Shown here: positions 8,278 to 18,285 of the stretch, piece after piece
Position numbering within the stretch: position 1 is the stretch's first letter
How the letters are laid out: every line of letters starts with the position of its first letter
DNA from: Butyrivibrio sp. MC2013
GTDB taxonomy: Bacteria; Bacillota; Clostridia; Lachnospirales; Lachnospiraceae
DNA: 64,000 nt
NCBI RefSeq assembly: GCF_000424585.1
Contig: NZ_AUKE01000018.1
Coordinates: forward strand, 1 to 64,000
Reading direction: 5' to 3'
Notes under the pieces: generated by a model
What the model was told of the DNA's origin: nothing
Database searches by the model: none
The model's input: only the letters and a program-made list of their open reading frames with translations
Made by a program: the position numbers and the translations under genes

Positions 8278-10543
8278 CAAGAAGGATTATCCTTTTGCCA
8301 ATATAATAATCAATATTTCCCATGAACAGGTAGATAGGGCCTTTGGCTACAGGATACCTGACAGACTAAGGGGCATGATAGATGTGGGCAGCTGCGTGAT
8401 CGTGCCTTTTGGCAGGGGAGATCACCTAAGAAAGGGTTATGTGGTCGAACTGACCGATAAGTCTGATTATGATGTAAACAAATTAAAATATATAAATGAT
8501 ATAGCAACTAAGGACCTTCCTGCAGAGGATGTATTTATAAAGCTGGCTGCATGGATGAGGAGAAATTATGGCTCTACCATGTATGCAGCCCTGAAAACAG
8601 TACTTCCTGCTCATAAGAAGCAAAGCGGCCTTAAGCACCGCTTTATATCCCTGAGAATGGATATTAGGGAGGCCAGAGAGTATTACTATGAGTGCAAGAC
8701 CAAGCACAGAAAGGCCCAGGAGAGGCTACTTGAAGCGATACTTGAGGATCCGGAGGTCAGGCTTCCCTATGAACTGATCACAGGCAAGATGGGTATATCC
8801 TCTGCAGTTATCAGGGCGCTTAAGGATAAGTGCGTGATCAAGGTGGAGGAAGAGGACTATCTCAGGAATCCTGTCAGGGACATGAAGGTTACCGGGGATA
8901 ATCTCTGTTTGTCCAATGAGCAGCAGGCTATTGTGAGCAGAGTCATATCAGATTACGACCAGAATATCAGGCGTACCTACCTTATCCACGGTATCACAGG
9001 AAGCGGCAAGACTGAGGTCTATATCAGGATGATCGCTGAGATCATCAAAAGGGGCAAGCAGGCTATAGTACTGATCCCCGAGATTGCCCTGACCTATCAG
9101 ACTCTTATGCGTTTTTACAGGCATTTTGGAGACAGGGTATCTGTCATGAATTCCACGCTTTCTCCCGGAGAAAAATATGACCAGTTTGAAAGAGCAAGGC
9201 AGGGCCTTATAGATGTAATGATAGGGCCAAGGTCAGCTCTTTTTACTCCTTTTCCAGGTTTGGGACTGATAGTCATGGATGAAGAGCATGAAGGCTCTTA
9301 TAAATCAGAACAGATGCCCAGGTATCACGCAAGAGAGACAGCAGTTGCCCTTGCAGGTATGCTGCCTGACAAGGCCAGCGTGGTCCTGGGAAGTGCCACA
9401 CCTTCATTGGATGCCTATTACAGGGCTCTCACCGGAGAATACGTACTCCTTCGCCTCACCAGGCGTCTCACAGGCGGTACCCTTCCTGAAGTTGTCAGAG
9501 TGGATTTGAGGGAAGAACTCAGAAGTGGCAACAGGTCTATCTTCTCCAGAGTGCTGAGAGAAGGCATAGAAGAAAGGTTGACCAAGGGTGAGCAGGTCAT
9601 GCTCTTTATCAACAGACGAGGCCTGGCAGGCTTCGTATCCTGCAGAAGCTGCGGACATGTATTTAAATGTCCTCATTGTGATGTATCCTTATCAGAGCAC
9701 AGAGGCGGCAAACTGGTATGTCATTACTGCGGCTACAATGAACCTGTGAGGAAAATCTGTCCCAAATGCGGATCCAAATATGTATCTTCATTTAGAGCAG
9801 GTACCCAGCAGATTGAAAATGAGGTCCACAAATTCTGGCCGGGAGCCAGGACTCTCAGGATGGATGCAGATACTACCAGGTCCAAGGACAGCTATGAGAA
9901 GATCCTGTCCTCATTTGCTAACGAGGAAGCCGATATACTCATAGGTACTCAGATGATAGTCAAGGGACATGATTTTCCGTCTGTTACTCTGGTAGGCGTA
10001 TTGGCGGCGGATATGTCTTTGTATGCCGCTGATTACAGGGCTGCCGAGAGGACCTTCCAATTGCTGACTCAGGCCGCAGGAAGAGCAGGTAGAGGACAGC
10101 TTCCCGGGCTTGTTGTCATCCAGTCCTATCAGCCTGATAATTATGCTATAGTCTCAGCTTCGGGACATGACTACGAGTCCTTCTATAATGAAGAGATAGA
10201 ATACAGGAGGCTCATGGGCTATCCGCCGGTGGGACATATGATGGCAATAGGCATTTCCTCAGGAGATGAAGAAAAGGGCATAGCCTTTGCCAATAGGCTA
10301 AGGGCCCATCTGGACAGGAATAGAAAGGATAAGACAGGCTCTGTACTTATCGGCCCCACGCCTGCTGCTATATCCAAAATTAATGATATTTTCAGATTTG
10401 TGATATATGTAAAAAGCAGTAATTATGCTATATTAACCTCAATAAAGGATCTGGCCGATGAATTTGTTAAGGAAATGCAGGCGGCTGGACAATACAGAGG
10501 TTATTCTGTACAATTTGATTTTGATCCTATGAATACCTTTTGA
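8270..10543 (+). CDS. priA: Primosomal replication-restart helicase PriA
   Basis: A 757-residue superfamily 2 DNA helicase that reloads the replisome at stalled forks. The N-terminal DNA-binding region (YRIPDRL...GSCVIVPFG) precedes the helicase core with Walker A GITGSGKTEVY (about residue 241) and DEEH box IVMDEEHEGSYK (about 336). A zinc-binding insertion holds the eight paired cysteines CRSC, CPHC, CHYC and CPKC (about 457-505). The C-terminal half has the helicase motif QAAGRAGRG. The length is within the usual 720-810. It overlaps murE by 8 bp and lies 15 bp before def, matching the conserved Firmicute priA-def-fmt order. Confidence 0.97.
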   Translation: MTDKKDYPFANIIINISHEQVDRAFGYRIPDRLRGMIDVGSCVIVPFGRGDHLRKGYVVELTDKSDYDVNKLKYINDIATKDLPAEDVFIKLAAWMRRNYGSTMYAALKTVLPAHKKQSGLKHRFISLRMDIREAREYYYECKTKHRKAQERLLEAILEDPEVRLPYELITGKMGISSAVIRALKDKCVIKVEEEDYLRNPVRDMKVTGDNLCLSNEQQAIVSRVISDYDQNIRRTYLIHGITGSGKTEVYIRMIAEIIKRGKQAIVLIPEIALTYQTLMRFYRHFGDRVSVMNSTLSPGEKYDQFERARQGLIDVMIGPRSALFTPFPGLGLIVMDEEHEGSYKSEQMPRYHARETAVALAGMLPDKASVVLGSATPSLDAYYRALTGEYVLLRLTRRLTGGTLPEVVRVDLREELRSGNRSIFSRVLREGIEERLTKGEQVMLFINRRGLAGFVSCRSCGHVFKCPHCDVSLSEHRGGKLVCHYCGYNEPVRKICPKCGSKYVSSFRAGTQQIENEVHKFWPGARTLRMDADTTRSKDSYEKILSSFANEEADILIGTQMIVKGHDFPSVTLVGVLAADMSLYAADYRAAERTFQLLTQAAGRAGRGQLPGLVVIQSYQPDNYAIVSASGHDYESFYNEEIEYRRLMGYPPVGHMMAIGISSGDEEKGIAFANRLRAHLDRNRKDKTGSVLIGPTPAAISKINDIFRFVIYVKSSNYAILTSIKDLADEFVKEMQAAGQYRGYSVQFDFDPMNTF

Positions 10544-10558
10544 TAATGGAGGATAGAA

Positions 10559-11068
10559 ATGGCCATCAGACAGATACGTGAACTGGGAGACAGCGTCCTG
10601 GAGAAAAAATGCAAACCTGTTAAAGAGATGAATGACAGTCTCAGACAGCTGATAGATGATATGTTTGAAACTATGTATGAGGCAAACGGAGTAGGCCTTG
10701 CAGCTCCTCAGGTAGGAATACTTAAAAGGCTGGTAGTAATAGACTGTACAGGTGAGGATCCGTTTGTTTTTATCAATCCTGAAATAGTTGAAGCTGACGG
10801 AGAGCAGACAGGCTATGAAGGATGCCTCTCACTCCCCGGGAAGAGCGGTGTTGTGACAAGGCCTAATCACGTGGTTGTAAAGGCTCTTGATGAGAACATG
10901 GATGAATTTACCCTTGAATGTGAGGAACTGATGGCAAGGGCAGTCTGCCATGAGCTGGATCACCTTGATGGCCACATGTATGTGGAAAAGGTAGACGGCG
11001 GCATCAATGGTCTTGTTGATAACAGTGAGCTCAACAGAGAAAGCAGTGAAGAGGAAGAAGAAGCTTAA
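10559..11068 (+). CDS. def: Peptide deformylase
   Basis: A 169-residue metalloenzyme that removes the formyl group from nascent protein N-termini. All three family motifs are visible: GVGLAAPQVG, EGCLSLPG (metal-binding Cys) and CHELDHLDG (two metal-binding His and catalytic Glu; most relatives have Gln before the HELDH). The acidic tail ESSEEEEEA is unremarkable. A GGAGG site lies 7 bp before the ATG. The stop codon shares a base with the fmt start (TAATG), so def and fmt, which act at opposite ends of the same formyl cycle, are coupled. Confidence 0.97.
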   Translation: MAIRQIRELGDSVLEKKCKPVKEMNDSLRQLIDDMFETMYEANGVGLAAPQVGILKRLVVIDCTGEDPFVFINPEIVEADGEQTGYEGCLSLPGKSGVVTRPNHVVVKALDENMDEFTLECEELMARAVCHELDHLDGHMYVEKVDGGINGLVDNSELNRESSEEEEEA

Positions 11069-12012
11069 TGAGAATAGTATATATGGGAACTCCTGATTTT
11101 GCAGTTGGGCCCTTAAAGGCTCTTTGCGAAGCAGGATATGAGATCGTAAGTGTAGTTACCCAGCCTGACAGGCCAAAGGGCAGGAGCGGTAAGCTGGTAT
11201 TCTCTCCTGTCAAGGAATATGCCGTCAGCAGGGATATTGAAGTATTTCAGCCGGAGAAGATAAGGACTGCAGATAGTGTGGAATACCTTAAGGGGCTGGA
11301 TGCTGATATTTTTGTGGTGGCGGCGTTTGGTCAGATACTGAGTAAAGAAGTTCTGGATATACCAAGGTATGGCTGTGTCAATATCCACGCTTCACTCCTT
11401 CCTCTCTACAGGGGAGCATCTCCCATACAGCAGGCGCTATTGGATGGCAGAGAGCAGACCGGCGTTACTCTTATGCAGATGGATGTGGGCATGGATACCG
11501 GTGATATCCTGATGCAAAAGACTATAGATATACTAAATACAGATACAGCAGGGACTCTCTTTGACAAACTGATGGAGCTTGGCTCCGATATGATAGTAGA
11601 AGCTATGCCTCTAATTGAAGAGGGTAAGCTATCAGCCACTCCTCAGGATGAGAGTCTGGCCAGCAAGGTGGGCAAGCTCACCAAGGAAATGGGCCGCATT
11701 GACTGGACTTTAGATGCTGCATACATAGACAGGCAGATCCGTACCATGGATCCCTGGCCCAGTGCGTATTGCACCTACAAGGGCAAGACTATCAAGATAT
11801 GGAAGGCCCGTCCTATTGAAAATACCGAGCAGGAAAGCGCCTATGGCAATATCCCCGGTACTGTGATAAATGTTTCAAAAAGCAGCTTTGTAGTTGCTTG
11901 CGGAGATGGCCTTTTGGAAGTAGCCGAGCTGCAGCCTGAGAGCAAGAAACGCATGAGCGCAGGAGATTTTATCAGGGGTAATCACCTGGCTGTCGGAGAG
12001 AGAATGGAGTGA
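11068..12012 (+). CDS. fmt: Methionyl-tRNA formyltransferase
   Basis: A 314-residue enzyme that transfers a formyl group from 10-formyl-THF to initiator Met-tRNA. The N-terminal Rossmann-like domain starts RIVYMGTPDFAVGPL and carries the active-site segment VNIHASLLPLYRGASPIQ (Asn, His) with GVTLMQMDVGMDTGDIL (Asp). The C-terminal tRNA-binding domain begins near residue 205 (RIDWTLDA) and ends with GDFIRGNHLAVGERM. The length is normal. The 74-bp gap after it contains a possible hairpin (atagcagg / cctgctat). Confidence 0.96.
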   Translation: MRIVYMGTPDFAVGPLKALCEAGYEIVSVVTQPDRPKGRSGKLVFSPVKEYAVSRDIEVFQPEKIRTADSVEYLKGLDADIFVVAAFGQILSKEVLDIPRYGCVNIHASLLPLYRGASPIQQALLDGREQTGVTLMQMDVGMDTGDILMQKTIDILNTDTAGTLFDKLMELGSDMIVEAMPLIEEGKLSATPQDESLASKVGKLTKEMGRIDWTLDAAYIDRQIRTMDPWPSAYCTYKGKTIKIWKARPIENTEQESAYGNIPGTVINVSKSSFVVACGDGLLEVAELQPESKKRMSAGDFIRGNHLAVGERME

Positions 12013-12086
12013 CTGTGATAATAGCAGGTGGGCGCAATATTGGATGAAGGTTATATCGTAGCCTGCTATGTTAACGGAGGGAGCAT

Positions 12087-12776
12087 ATGTACGGATATTA
12101 TTATGACTGGACTTACATTCTGGTACTGATCGGTGCACTGATCAGTATCATTGCAAGTGCAAATGTAAATGCCACATTTAAAAAGTATTCAAGACAAATG
12201 TCTGCCAGAAGGCTGACAGGTGCTGAAGTAGCTCAGGCCATACTGGAGAGAAACGGTATATATGATATTCAGGTATGTCATGTTCCCGGTAATCTCACAG
12301 ACCATTTTGATCCCAGGACAGGTATTGTCAATCTGTCGGACTCAGTCTATTCCTCAACTTCAGTTGCTGCGCTTGGAGTAGCTGCTCATGAGTGCGGCCA
12401 CGTTCTTCAGCACAAGACAGAGTATCTGCCTCTTAAGATCAGATCATCCCTGGTACCTGTAGCTAATTTTGGTTCCAGGTTTGGCATTTGGGTAGTTGTG
12501 GCTGGACTTGCATTTGCCATGGAGCCTATCACTACAGTGGGTATATGGCTCTTTTCCGCAGCGGTAGCCTTCCAGATAGTGACCCTTCCTGTGGAGCTTG
12601 ATGCTTCAAGGAGAGCGCTGGCTATGCTGGAAGATTATGGCCTTATGGGTTCAGACGAGACCAGGGCTTCCAGGAAGGTACTGGGAGCAGCGGCGCTGAC
12701 CTATGTAGCAGCGGCTGCAGCATCCGTATTGCAGCTGGCAAGGCTCTTGATCCTTAGAAACAGAAGAAGAGATTGA
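12087..12776 (+). CDS. Membrane zinc metallopeptidase, YugP family
   Basis: A 229-residue membrane protein of the Zn_peptidase_2 (YugP) family. A membrane helix (about residues 10-26) is followed by the catalytic HEXXH motif AAHECGHVLQHK (about residue 97). Two or three further hydrophobic helices (about 130-165, 200-220) follow, with a likely third metal ligand in PVELDASRRAL. The substrate is not known. A GGAGG site precedes the ATG. The stop overlaps the rsmB start (TGATG). The gene sits between fmt and rsmB in many clostridia, so its presence in this translation operon is normal though unexplained. Confidence 0.87.
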   Translation: MYGYYYDWTYILVLIGALISIIASANVNATFKKYSRQMSARRLTGAEVAQAILERNGIYDIQVCHVPGNLTDHFDPRTGIVNLSDSVYSSTSVAALGVAAHECGHVLQHKTEYLPLKIRSSLVPVANFGSRFGIWVVVAGLAFAMEPITTVGIWLFSAAVAFQIVTLPVELDASRRALAMLEDYGLMGSDETRASRKVLGAAALTYVAAAAASVLQLARLLILRNRRRD

Positions 12777-14197
12777 TGGATAATAACAGAGATATAGCAT
12801 TAAAGATAATAATGCAGCAGGATGAAAAAGGTCAGGTCAAGGGCCTTATCAGGGACGTGCTCACCAGATATGATTATCTGCCGCCCAGAGACAAGGCTTT
12901 TATCAAGAGACTGGCCGAAGGCGTTATGGAGCGCAGGATCACACTGGATTATGTGATCAATAAATATGCCAGACTTCCTGTTGAGAAGCAAAAACCCCTT
13001 ATCAGATCTGTACTTCGGATGAGTACCTATCAGATCCTATTCATGGACCAGGTGCCGGATTCCGCTGCAGTGAATGAAGGGGTTAAACTTGTTTCCGGGC
13101 ATGGCTTTTCCAGCCTCAGAGGCTTTGTGAACGGAGTCCTTAGAAATATTTCAAGGACAGGAAGGGACGTGGAATTTCCCCCTCTTAGAGGAGTGAGCAG
13201 GGAGGACAGTATCAGAGCCTTGTCGGTGAGATATTCCATGCCGGAAGCTGTCTGCAGGATATTCGAAAAAGAGTATGGTACAGATAAGACTGCTGAGATA
13301 TTTGGAGCATTCCTTGAACCAAGACCTGTAACAATCCGTTTGGATGAGAGGCTTGGCAGGGAAGAGATGGATGATCTCATAGGCAGGATGAGATCTGAAG
13401 GCGGAGAGGATTTACAGATTAGACGGCATCCTGTGCTTTCATATGCATACGAACTATTTCATACAGATAATATACGCTTTCTACCCGGCTACGATGAGGG
13501 CAGCTGGATTGTACAGGATGTGAGCTCCATGCTGGTAGCAGAGGCTGCCATGCTGAAAAGGGGTGACATAGTCATAGATGTCTGCAGCGCGCCCGGAGGC
13601 AAGGCTCTTCATGCGGCAGCCAAGCTGGCGGCTATGGACTGGGGCGCAGAAGCTGTTTTGGCTGATAGCAAAACAGCCAGGGGACATGTATATATGAATG
13701 ATATCAGTGAGCAGAAGGTTGATATCATCAGCGAGAACCTCTATAGGATGGGACTGGAGGATATGGCATCTGTAAGGGTACATGATGCCACAGTCCATGA
13801 CAGTGACTGTGAGAACAGCTGCGATGTCCTCTTATGCGATTTGCCCTGCTCAGGACTGGGTATAATGGGCCGAAAGCCTGATATCAGATATCAGGTCAGT
13901 GAGGATAATATCAGCTCACTGACAGCTATCCAGAAAGATATAATCGCAAATGTCTGGAATTATCTTAAGGTGGGCGGTACCATGATCTATTCTACCTGTA
14001 CCCTTGATCCTGAAGAGAATGAGAAAATGCTGGATTATATATGTGAGAATTATCCATTTGAAAGGGTGGCCATAGAAGGGGATGCCTTTAAGGCTTTTGC
14101 AGGAGAAAAGAGTCTGAAGGAAGGGTATCTGAAGCTCCTTCCCGGAGAGTATGATACAGACGGCTTCTTTTTGGCAAGGCTTAGAAGGGTCAGATAA
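12776..14197 (+). CDS. rsmB: 16S rRNA (cytosine-967-C5)-methyltransferase RsmB
   Basis: A 473-residue SAM-dependent enzyme. The N-terminal NusB-like RNA-binding domain (to about residue 140; SAAVNEGVKLV) is followed by the methyltransferase domain with the SAM loop VCSAPGGKALH (about 268) and the two family cysteines in LCDLPCSGLGIMG and YSTCTLDPEEN (about 405). Length is at the upper end of the family. The ATG at 12776 overlaps the preceding stop; a TTG three bases upstream is also in frame but less likely. Confidence 0.95.
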   Translation: MDNNRDIALKIIMQQDEKGQVKGLIRDVLTRYDYLPPRDKAFIKRLAEGVMERRITLDYVINKYARLPVEKQKPLIRSVLRMSTYQILFMDQVPDSAAVNEGVKLVSGHGFSSLRGFVNGVLRNISRTGRDVEFPPLRGVSREDSIRALSVRYSMPEAVCRIFEKEYGTDKTAEIFGAFLEPRPVTIRLDERLGREEMDDLIGRMRSEGGEDLQIRRHPVLSYAYELFHTDNIRFLPGYDEGSWIVQDVSSMLVAEAAMLKRGDIVIDVCSAPGGKALHAAAKLAAMDWGAEAVLADSKTARGHVYMNDISEQKVDIISENLYRMGLEDMASVRVHDATVHDSDCENSCDVLLCDLPCSGLGIMGRKPDIRYQVSEDNISSLTAIQKDIIANVWNYLKVGGTMIYSTCTLDPEENEKMLDYICENYPFERVAIEGDAFKAFAGEKSLKEGYLKLLPGEYDTDGFFLARLRRVR

Positions 14198-14261
14198 GTC
14201 AGTGAGCCTGATATATGATGCCTCTAAGCTATGAGCGGCATCGCTGGATGTGAGGATTATT

Positions 14262-15311
14262 ATGAAGAGAGATCTGAGATCCATACCTTTGGATGAACTG
14301 ATAAATGAGATAGAAGGCCTGGAAGAGAAGAAATTCAGAGCCAGGCAGCTCTATGAGTGGATCCACAAAAAGATGGTCATGGATTATGACGAGATGAAGA
14401 ATATTCCCTCTTCGCTCAAGAACAAATTAAGAGAGAATTATTCTTTTGGCCGGATCAGGGCTGTTGAGGTCAGGGAGTCTGCTATTGATGATACCAGAAA
14501 GTTTCTCTTTGGCCTGGAAGACGGAAATGTAATAGAAAGTGTATATATGAAATACAAGTTTGGCAGCAGCGTATGCATCTCATCCCAGGTGGGCTGCAAT
14601 ATGGGCTGCCGCTTTTGCGCATCTACCATAGACGGCTGTATCAGGAGTCTGTCTGCCGGAGAGATGCTGGGCCAGATATATGCTATCTCAAGATATATGA
14701 ATGAGAGGATCTCTCATGTGGTAGTCATGGGCTCAGGAGAACCTCTGGATAATTACGATAATCTGCTGAACTTTATCAGGATGCTCACTGACGAAAACGG
14801 AGTGAACCTCTCTCAGAGAAATCTGACAGTATCCACCTGCGGTCTGGTCCCTGAGATGAAGAAGCTGGCAGATCAGAAATTCCAGATCAATCTGGCTATC
14901 AGCCTTCACGCTTCCAATCAGGCAGGCAGGGAGACCCTTATGCCTATAGCAAGGAGATACAGCCTGGACGAGCTGATGGAGGCCTGCAGGTATTATTTTG
15001 ATACTACAGGCAGGCAGCTGACCTTTGAATATTCCCTGGTAAAGGGGGTTAATGATAAGGAAGAGGATGCTGCAGAGCTGGCAGAGCTCCTTAGGGACTT
15101 TAACTGCGTAGTAAATCTGATACCTGTAAACCCTGTCAAAGAAAGAGACTTTAAAGCTCCTGACAAAGAGTCTTCCAGGGCTTTTCAGCACAGATTGCAA
15201 AAGAAAGGCATAAATGCTACCATCCGCAGGGAGATGGGAAGAGATATAAACGGGGCCTGCGGACAGCTTAGAAGAAGCTATTGTTTGGCAGATAATGCTG
15301 ATAAGCAGTGA
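14262..15311 (+). CDS. rlmN: 23S rRNA (adenine-2503-C2)-methyltransferase RlmN
   Basis: A 349-residue radical-SAM enzyme that methylates A2503 of 23S rRNA, and A37 of some tRNAs in characterised relatives. The radical-SAM cysteines are in CNMGCRFCAS (about residue 112). VVMGSGEPLDNYDN matches the SAM-binding strand, and the catalytic C-terminal cysteine lies in NGACGQLRRSY. The ATG at 14262 follows TGAGGA at a good distance; the GTG at 14250 in the same frame has no site. The 64 bp after rsmB contain a weak hairpin (gatgcc/ggcatc). Confidence 0.96.
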   Translation: MKRDLRSIPLDELINEIEGLEEKKFRARQLYEWIHKKMVMDYDEMKNIPSSLKNKLRENYSFGRIRAVEVRESAIDDTRKFLFGLEDGNVIESVYMKYKFGSSVCISSQVGCNMGCRFCASTIDGCIRSLSAGEMLGQIYAISRYMNERISHVVVMGSGEPLDNYDNLLNFIRMLTDENGVNLSQRNLTVSTCGLVPEMKKLADQKFQINLAISLHASNQAGRETLMPIARRYSLDELMEACRYYFDTTGRQLTFEYSLVKGVNDKEEDAAELAELLRDFNCVVNLIPVNPVKERDFKAPDKESSRAFQHRLQKKGINATIRREMGRDINGACGQLRRSYCLADNADKQ

Positions 15312-15451
15312 CTTAGAAATATATCTATCCTCATAAAATTTGCAAGTTTTCTGAATCTATAATACAATTAGTAGGATAAAAAAGCAGGTATCCACAATAC
15401 ACCTGCCTATTATTTATGTCCGGAGGAAAGACTCCGGTTTGGAGGAGTGTT

Positions 15452-16183
15452 TTGATCAGATCGTTTTCCATAACTGATATAGGACAGGTCCGCAAACTGA
15501 ATCAGGATTATGTTTTCAGCTCAGAAGAAAGACTGGGGAACTTATCCAATGTCTTTATTGTTGCCGACGGCATGGGCGGACATAAGGCCGGTGATTATGC
15601 TTCCTGTCTTGCAGTTAAGACTGTAAAGAGCGAGATCCAGAAATCTTTTGAACAAAGTCCCGTCAAGATCCTTGATGGGGCGATCCAGACGGCCAATGAC
15701 AAGATCAGAGAGGCTGCAGCCATGGATGAGAACCTTCGGGGGATGGGTACTACCATGGTGGCTTGTACTGTGATGGGCCGTTTTCTTCAGGTTGCCAATG
15801 TAGGCGACAGTCGACTTTATATCATAGACAAGGATAATATCAGACAGATCACAAGAGATCATTCCCTTGTAGAGGAAATGGTGCGCATGGGCGGTATTGA
15901 CAGAGAGACTGCCAGGCATCACCTGGACAAGAATGTGATCACAAGGGCAGTAGGAGCCGCTGAGCGGGTTGATGTGGACTTCTTCCAGGAGGAAGTGCAT
16001 CCCGGAGATTATATTCTTATGTGCTCTGATGGCCTCACCAACATGATCGAGGACGATGAGATACATAAAATCGTATCTTCCGGCAAGGAGCTGGAGGATA
16101 TAGGCAAGGAACTGGTGGAGACTGCCAACTCAAATGGTGGCAGAGATAATATAGCTGTGATCCTGATCCAGATCCCGGGGTAA
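15452..16183 (+). CDS. prpC: PP2C-type Ser/Thr protein phosphatase, partner of PrkC
   Basis: A 243-residue metal-dependent phosphatase that reverses the action of the neighbouring PASTA kinase. Motifs: DIGQVRKLNQDYVF at the N-terminus, VADGMGGHKAGDYAS (metal-binding Asp and Gly), TTMVACTV, NVGDSRLYII, QITRDHSLVEEMV, LMCSDGLTNMI and GGRDNIAVILI. The start is taken as the TTG at 15452 because GGAGGAG precedes it by 5-6 bp and the protein then begins at the family's usual point. An ATG at 15416 would add 12 residues and has no ribosome-binding site. It is followed by prkC after 52 bp. Confidence 0.94.
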   Translation: MIRSFSITDIGQVRKLNQDYVFSSEERLGNLSNVFIVADGMGGHKAGDYASCLAVKTVKSEIQKSFEQSPVKILDGAIQTANDKIREAAAMDENLRGMGTTMVACTVMGRFLQVANVGDSRLYIIDKDNIRQITRDHSLVEEMVRMGGIDRETARHHLDKNVITRAVGAAERVDVDFFQEEVHPGDYILMCSDGLTNMIEDDEIHKIVSSGKELEDIGKELVETANSNGGRDNIAVILIQIPG

Positions 16184-16235
16184 AGAATAGCCTCATTTGC
16201 AGGCCGGGAATTTGGAAGATTAAGGAGTTTGATAG

Positions 16236-18272
16236 ATGATAAGAATCGGAATGATCATAGGAGACCGCTATGAGATTCGTGAGAAGATCGGAACTGGCGG
16301 TATGTCCGATGTATATAGGGCGCATGACCATAAACTAAACAGACCTGTTGCTGTTAAGGTGCTGAAGGCTGAATTTTCGGAGAACCAGAATTTTGTAGAG
16401 AAGTTTCACTCCGAGGCCCAGGCTGCTGCAGGCCTTATGCATCCCAACATAGTAAATGTGTATGACGTAGGTAATGATAAAGGCATCCATTACTTCGTTA
16501 TGGAGCTGGTAGACGGTATTACCCTTAAGAAATATATAGAAAAGAAATCCAGACTCTCAGTAAGAGAGGCTGTCAGCATAGGTATCCAGGTGGCTATGGG
16601 ACTGGATGCTGCACATAAGAACGGTATCATCCACAGAGATATCAAGCCCCAGAATATCATGATCAGCAAGGAAGGCAAGGTCAAGGTAACAGATTTTGGA
16701 ATTGCCAAGGCTGCATCATCAAATACTATTACCAGTAATGTAATGGGATCCGTTCATTATACATCTCCGGAGCAGGCCAGAGGCGGCTTCTCAGATGCCA
16801 AGAGCGATATCTATTCACTGGGCGTGACCCTCTTTGAGATGGTCACGGGAAGAGTACCCTATAACGGAGATACTACAGTTGCTATAGCTATTAAGCATAT
16901 TCAGGAGCCTTTTCCGGCACCCAAGGAATATGCACCTGATCTGCCCATCAGCGTAGAGAAGATCATAATCAAATGTTGTCAAAAATCTCCTGACAGGCGC
17001 TATCAGAGTGCTCAGGAGCTGATAGCGGATCTCAAGAGATCCCTGATAGAGCCCGACAGCGATTTTGTTGTGCTGGTAGACCCTGATGTGGTGGGTGCCA
17101 CGAGGATCGCTACAGATGGTGAGCAGGAGACTATCCGTCACCAGAATACAGGAATATCCAGAACTGAACAGCTAAGGCTCAAGGATGAGGTATCCCAGGC
17201 AGTAGAGCCTGTGCCGGCTCCCACACCTGCACCTGTGAATACAGGCGTATATGATAAGCCTGCTCCAGGCCCCAGACCGGTCCAGAGGCCTGTGTCCAAT
17301 ACCAGACCCAGGAGGGATAGTGAGCCCGATCACGGTCTTGATAAGACTATGATTGTGATGGGCGTCGTAGCTGCGGTCATGGTGGTATTCCTCCTTGTGG
17401 TATTCGTTTTATCCAAGATGGCAGGAGGGGGTGCCAGCGAGAATCCTTCATCTGCTGCCAGCAGCGGTGTGCCTGTTGAGGATAATATAGGTATCATTGT
17501 TCCTGAGGTTGTGGGCTATTCATATGCAGAAGCCAAGTCCGTATTAACAGAGAAGGGCTTTAAGGTAGAGAAAATATCTGATGATGAGAGCAAAGAGCCT
17601 CTGAATATAGTAACAGGCCAGTCAGTTGCCAAGGGGTCAAGACTGCAGGCGGGTGAGACCATCAGCCTCAATGTCAGCTCAGGCAAAGGCGTAACGGCCT
17701 CTGACGTGGCTTCTACGGAAGATAGCAAAGAGGAAGAAGAGGATGATGGCAAGATCAAGATGCCTTCAGTTATCGGTATGGATGAAGCTGCTGCCAGACT
17801 GACACTTGTTGAGAACGGCTTTGACAATGACAAGATCATTATCATTGAAGTAAATCATGACAATGAAGGCCTGAATGGAAGTATATTGAATCAGACTCCC
17901 GGATCAGGAACAGAAGTATCTAAGGATGAGCAGATCACTCTGGAGATGTCTATAGGACCTGCAAGGACTCAGACCTATAGCTTCTCAGGAACTATAGAAG
18001 CTCCCGGCGAGGATTCCATGTATACTCCCGGTACTCCTGTTAATATCACTATCACAGCCTCTGATGGTACATTGCTCCTTAGTACAGCGACATCATCTTT
18101 CCCTTATTCTGTATCACCTCTTAGCGGAATAGCATCATCAACAGGTACCTTGGAGATGAACTTTGTCATTACCACTCCTATGACTACCGATCCTGAGACA
18201 GGTGTGACCACAGGGGGTACCACAGAGACCAGATCAGTGACCAGAGTATTGAATTTCACCCCTGAATCCTGA
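16236..18272 (+). CDS. prkC: PASTA-domain Ser/Thr protein kinase (PrkC/PknB type)
   Basis: A 678-residue membrane kinase that senses peptidoglycan fragments or lipid II in known relatives. The cytoplasmic kinase domain (residues 10-270) shows the glycine loop GTGGMSDVYRA, catalytic lysine in VAVKVL, HRDIKPQN and DFGIAK. A proline-rich linker (about 320-365) leads to one membrane helix (about 370-394). Outside are two PASTA domains (VPEVVGYSYAEAKSVL and MPSVIGMDEAAARLTL) and a C-terminal domain of about 110 residues rich in Thr/Ser that I do not recognise. Most relatives carry three or more PASTA repeats. AAGGAG precedes the start. Its phosphatase and rsgA flank it, as in B. subtilis. Confidence 0.95.
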   Translation: MIRIGMIIGDRYEIREKIGTGGMSDVYRAHDHKLNRPVAVKVLKAEFSENQNFVEKFHSEAQAAAGLMHPNIVNVYDVGNDKGIHYFVMELVDGITLKKYIEKKSRLSVREAVSIGIQVAMGLDAAHKNGIIHRDIKPQNIMISKEGKVKVTDFGIAKAASSNTITSNVMGSVHYTSPEQARGGFSDAKSDIYSLGVTLFEMVTGRVPYNGDTTVAIAIKHIQEPFPAPKEYAPDLPISVEKIIIKCCQKSPDRRYQSAQELIADLKRSLIEPDSDFVVLVDPDVVGATRIATDGEQETIRHQNTGISRTEQLRLKDEVSQAVEPVPAPTPAPVNTGVYDKPAPGPRPVQRPVSNTRPRRDSEPDHGLDKTMIVMGVVAAVMVVFLLVVFVLSKMAGGGASENPSSAASSGVPVEDNIGIIVPEVVGYSYAEAKSVLTEKGFKVEKISDDESKEPLNIVTGQSVAKGSRLQAGETISLNVSSGKGVTASDVASTEDSKEEEEDDGKIKMPSVIGMDEAAARLTLVENGFDNDKIIIIEVNHDNEGLNGSILNQTPGSGTEVSKDEQITLEMSIGPARTQTYSFSGTIEAPGEDSMYTPGTPVNITITASDGTLLLSTATSSFPYSVSPLSGIASSTGTLEMNFVITTPMTTDPETGVTTGGTTETRSVTRVLNFTPES

Positions 18273-18285
18273 GGATAAAAGATCT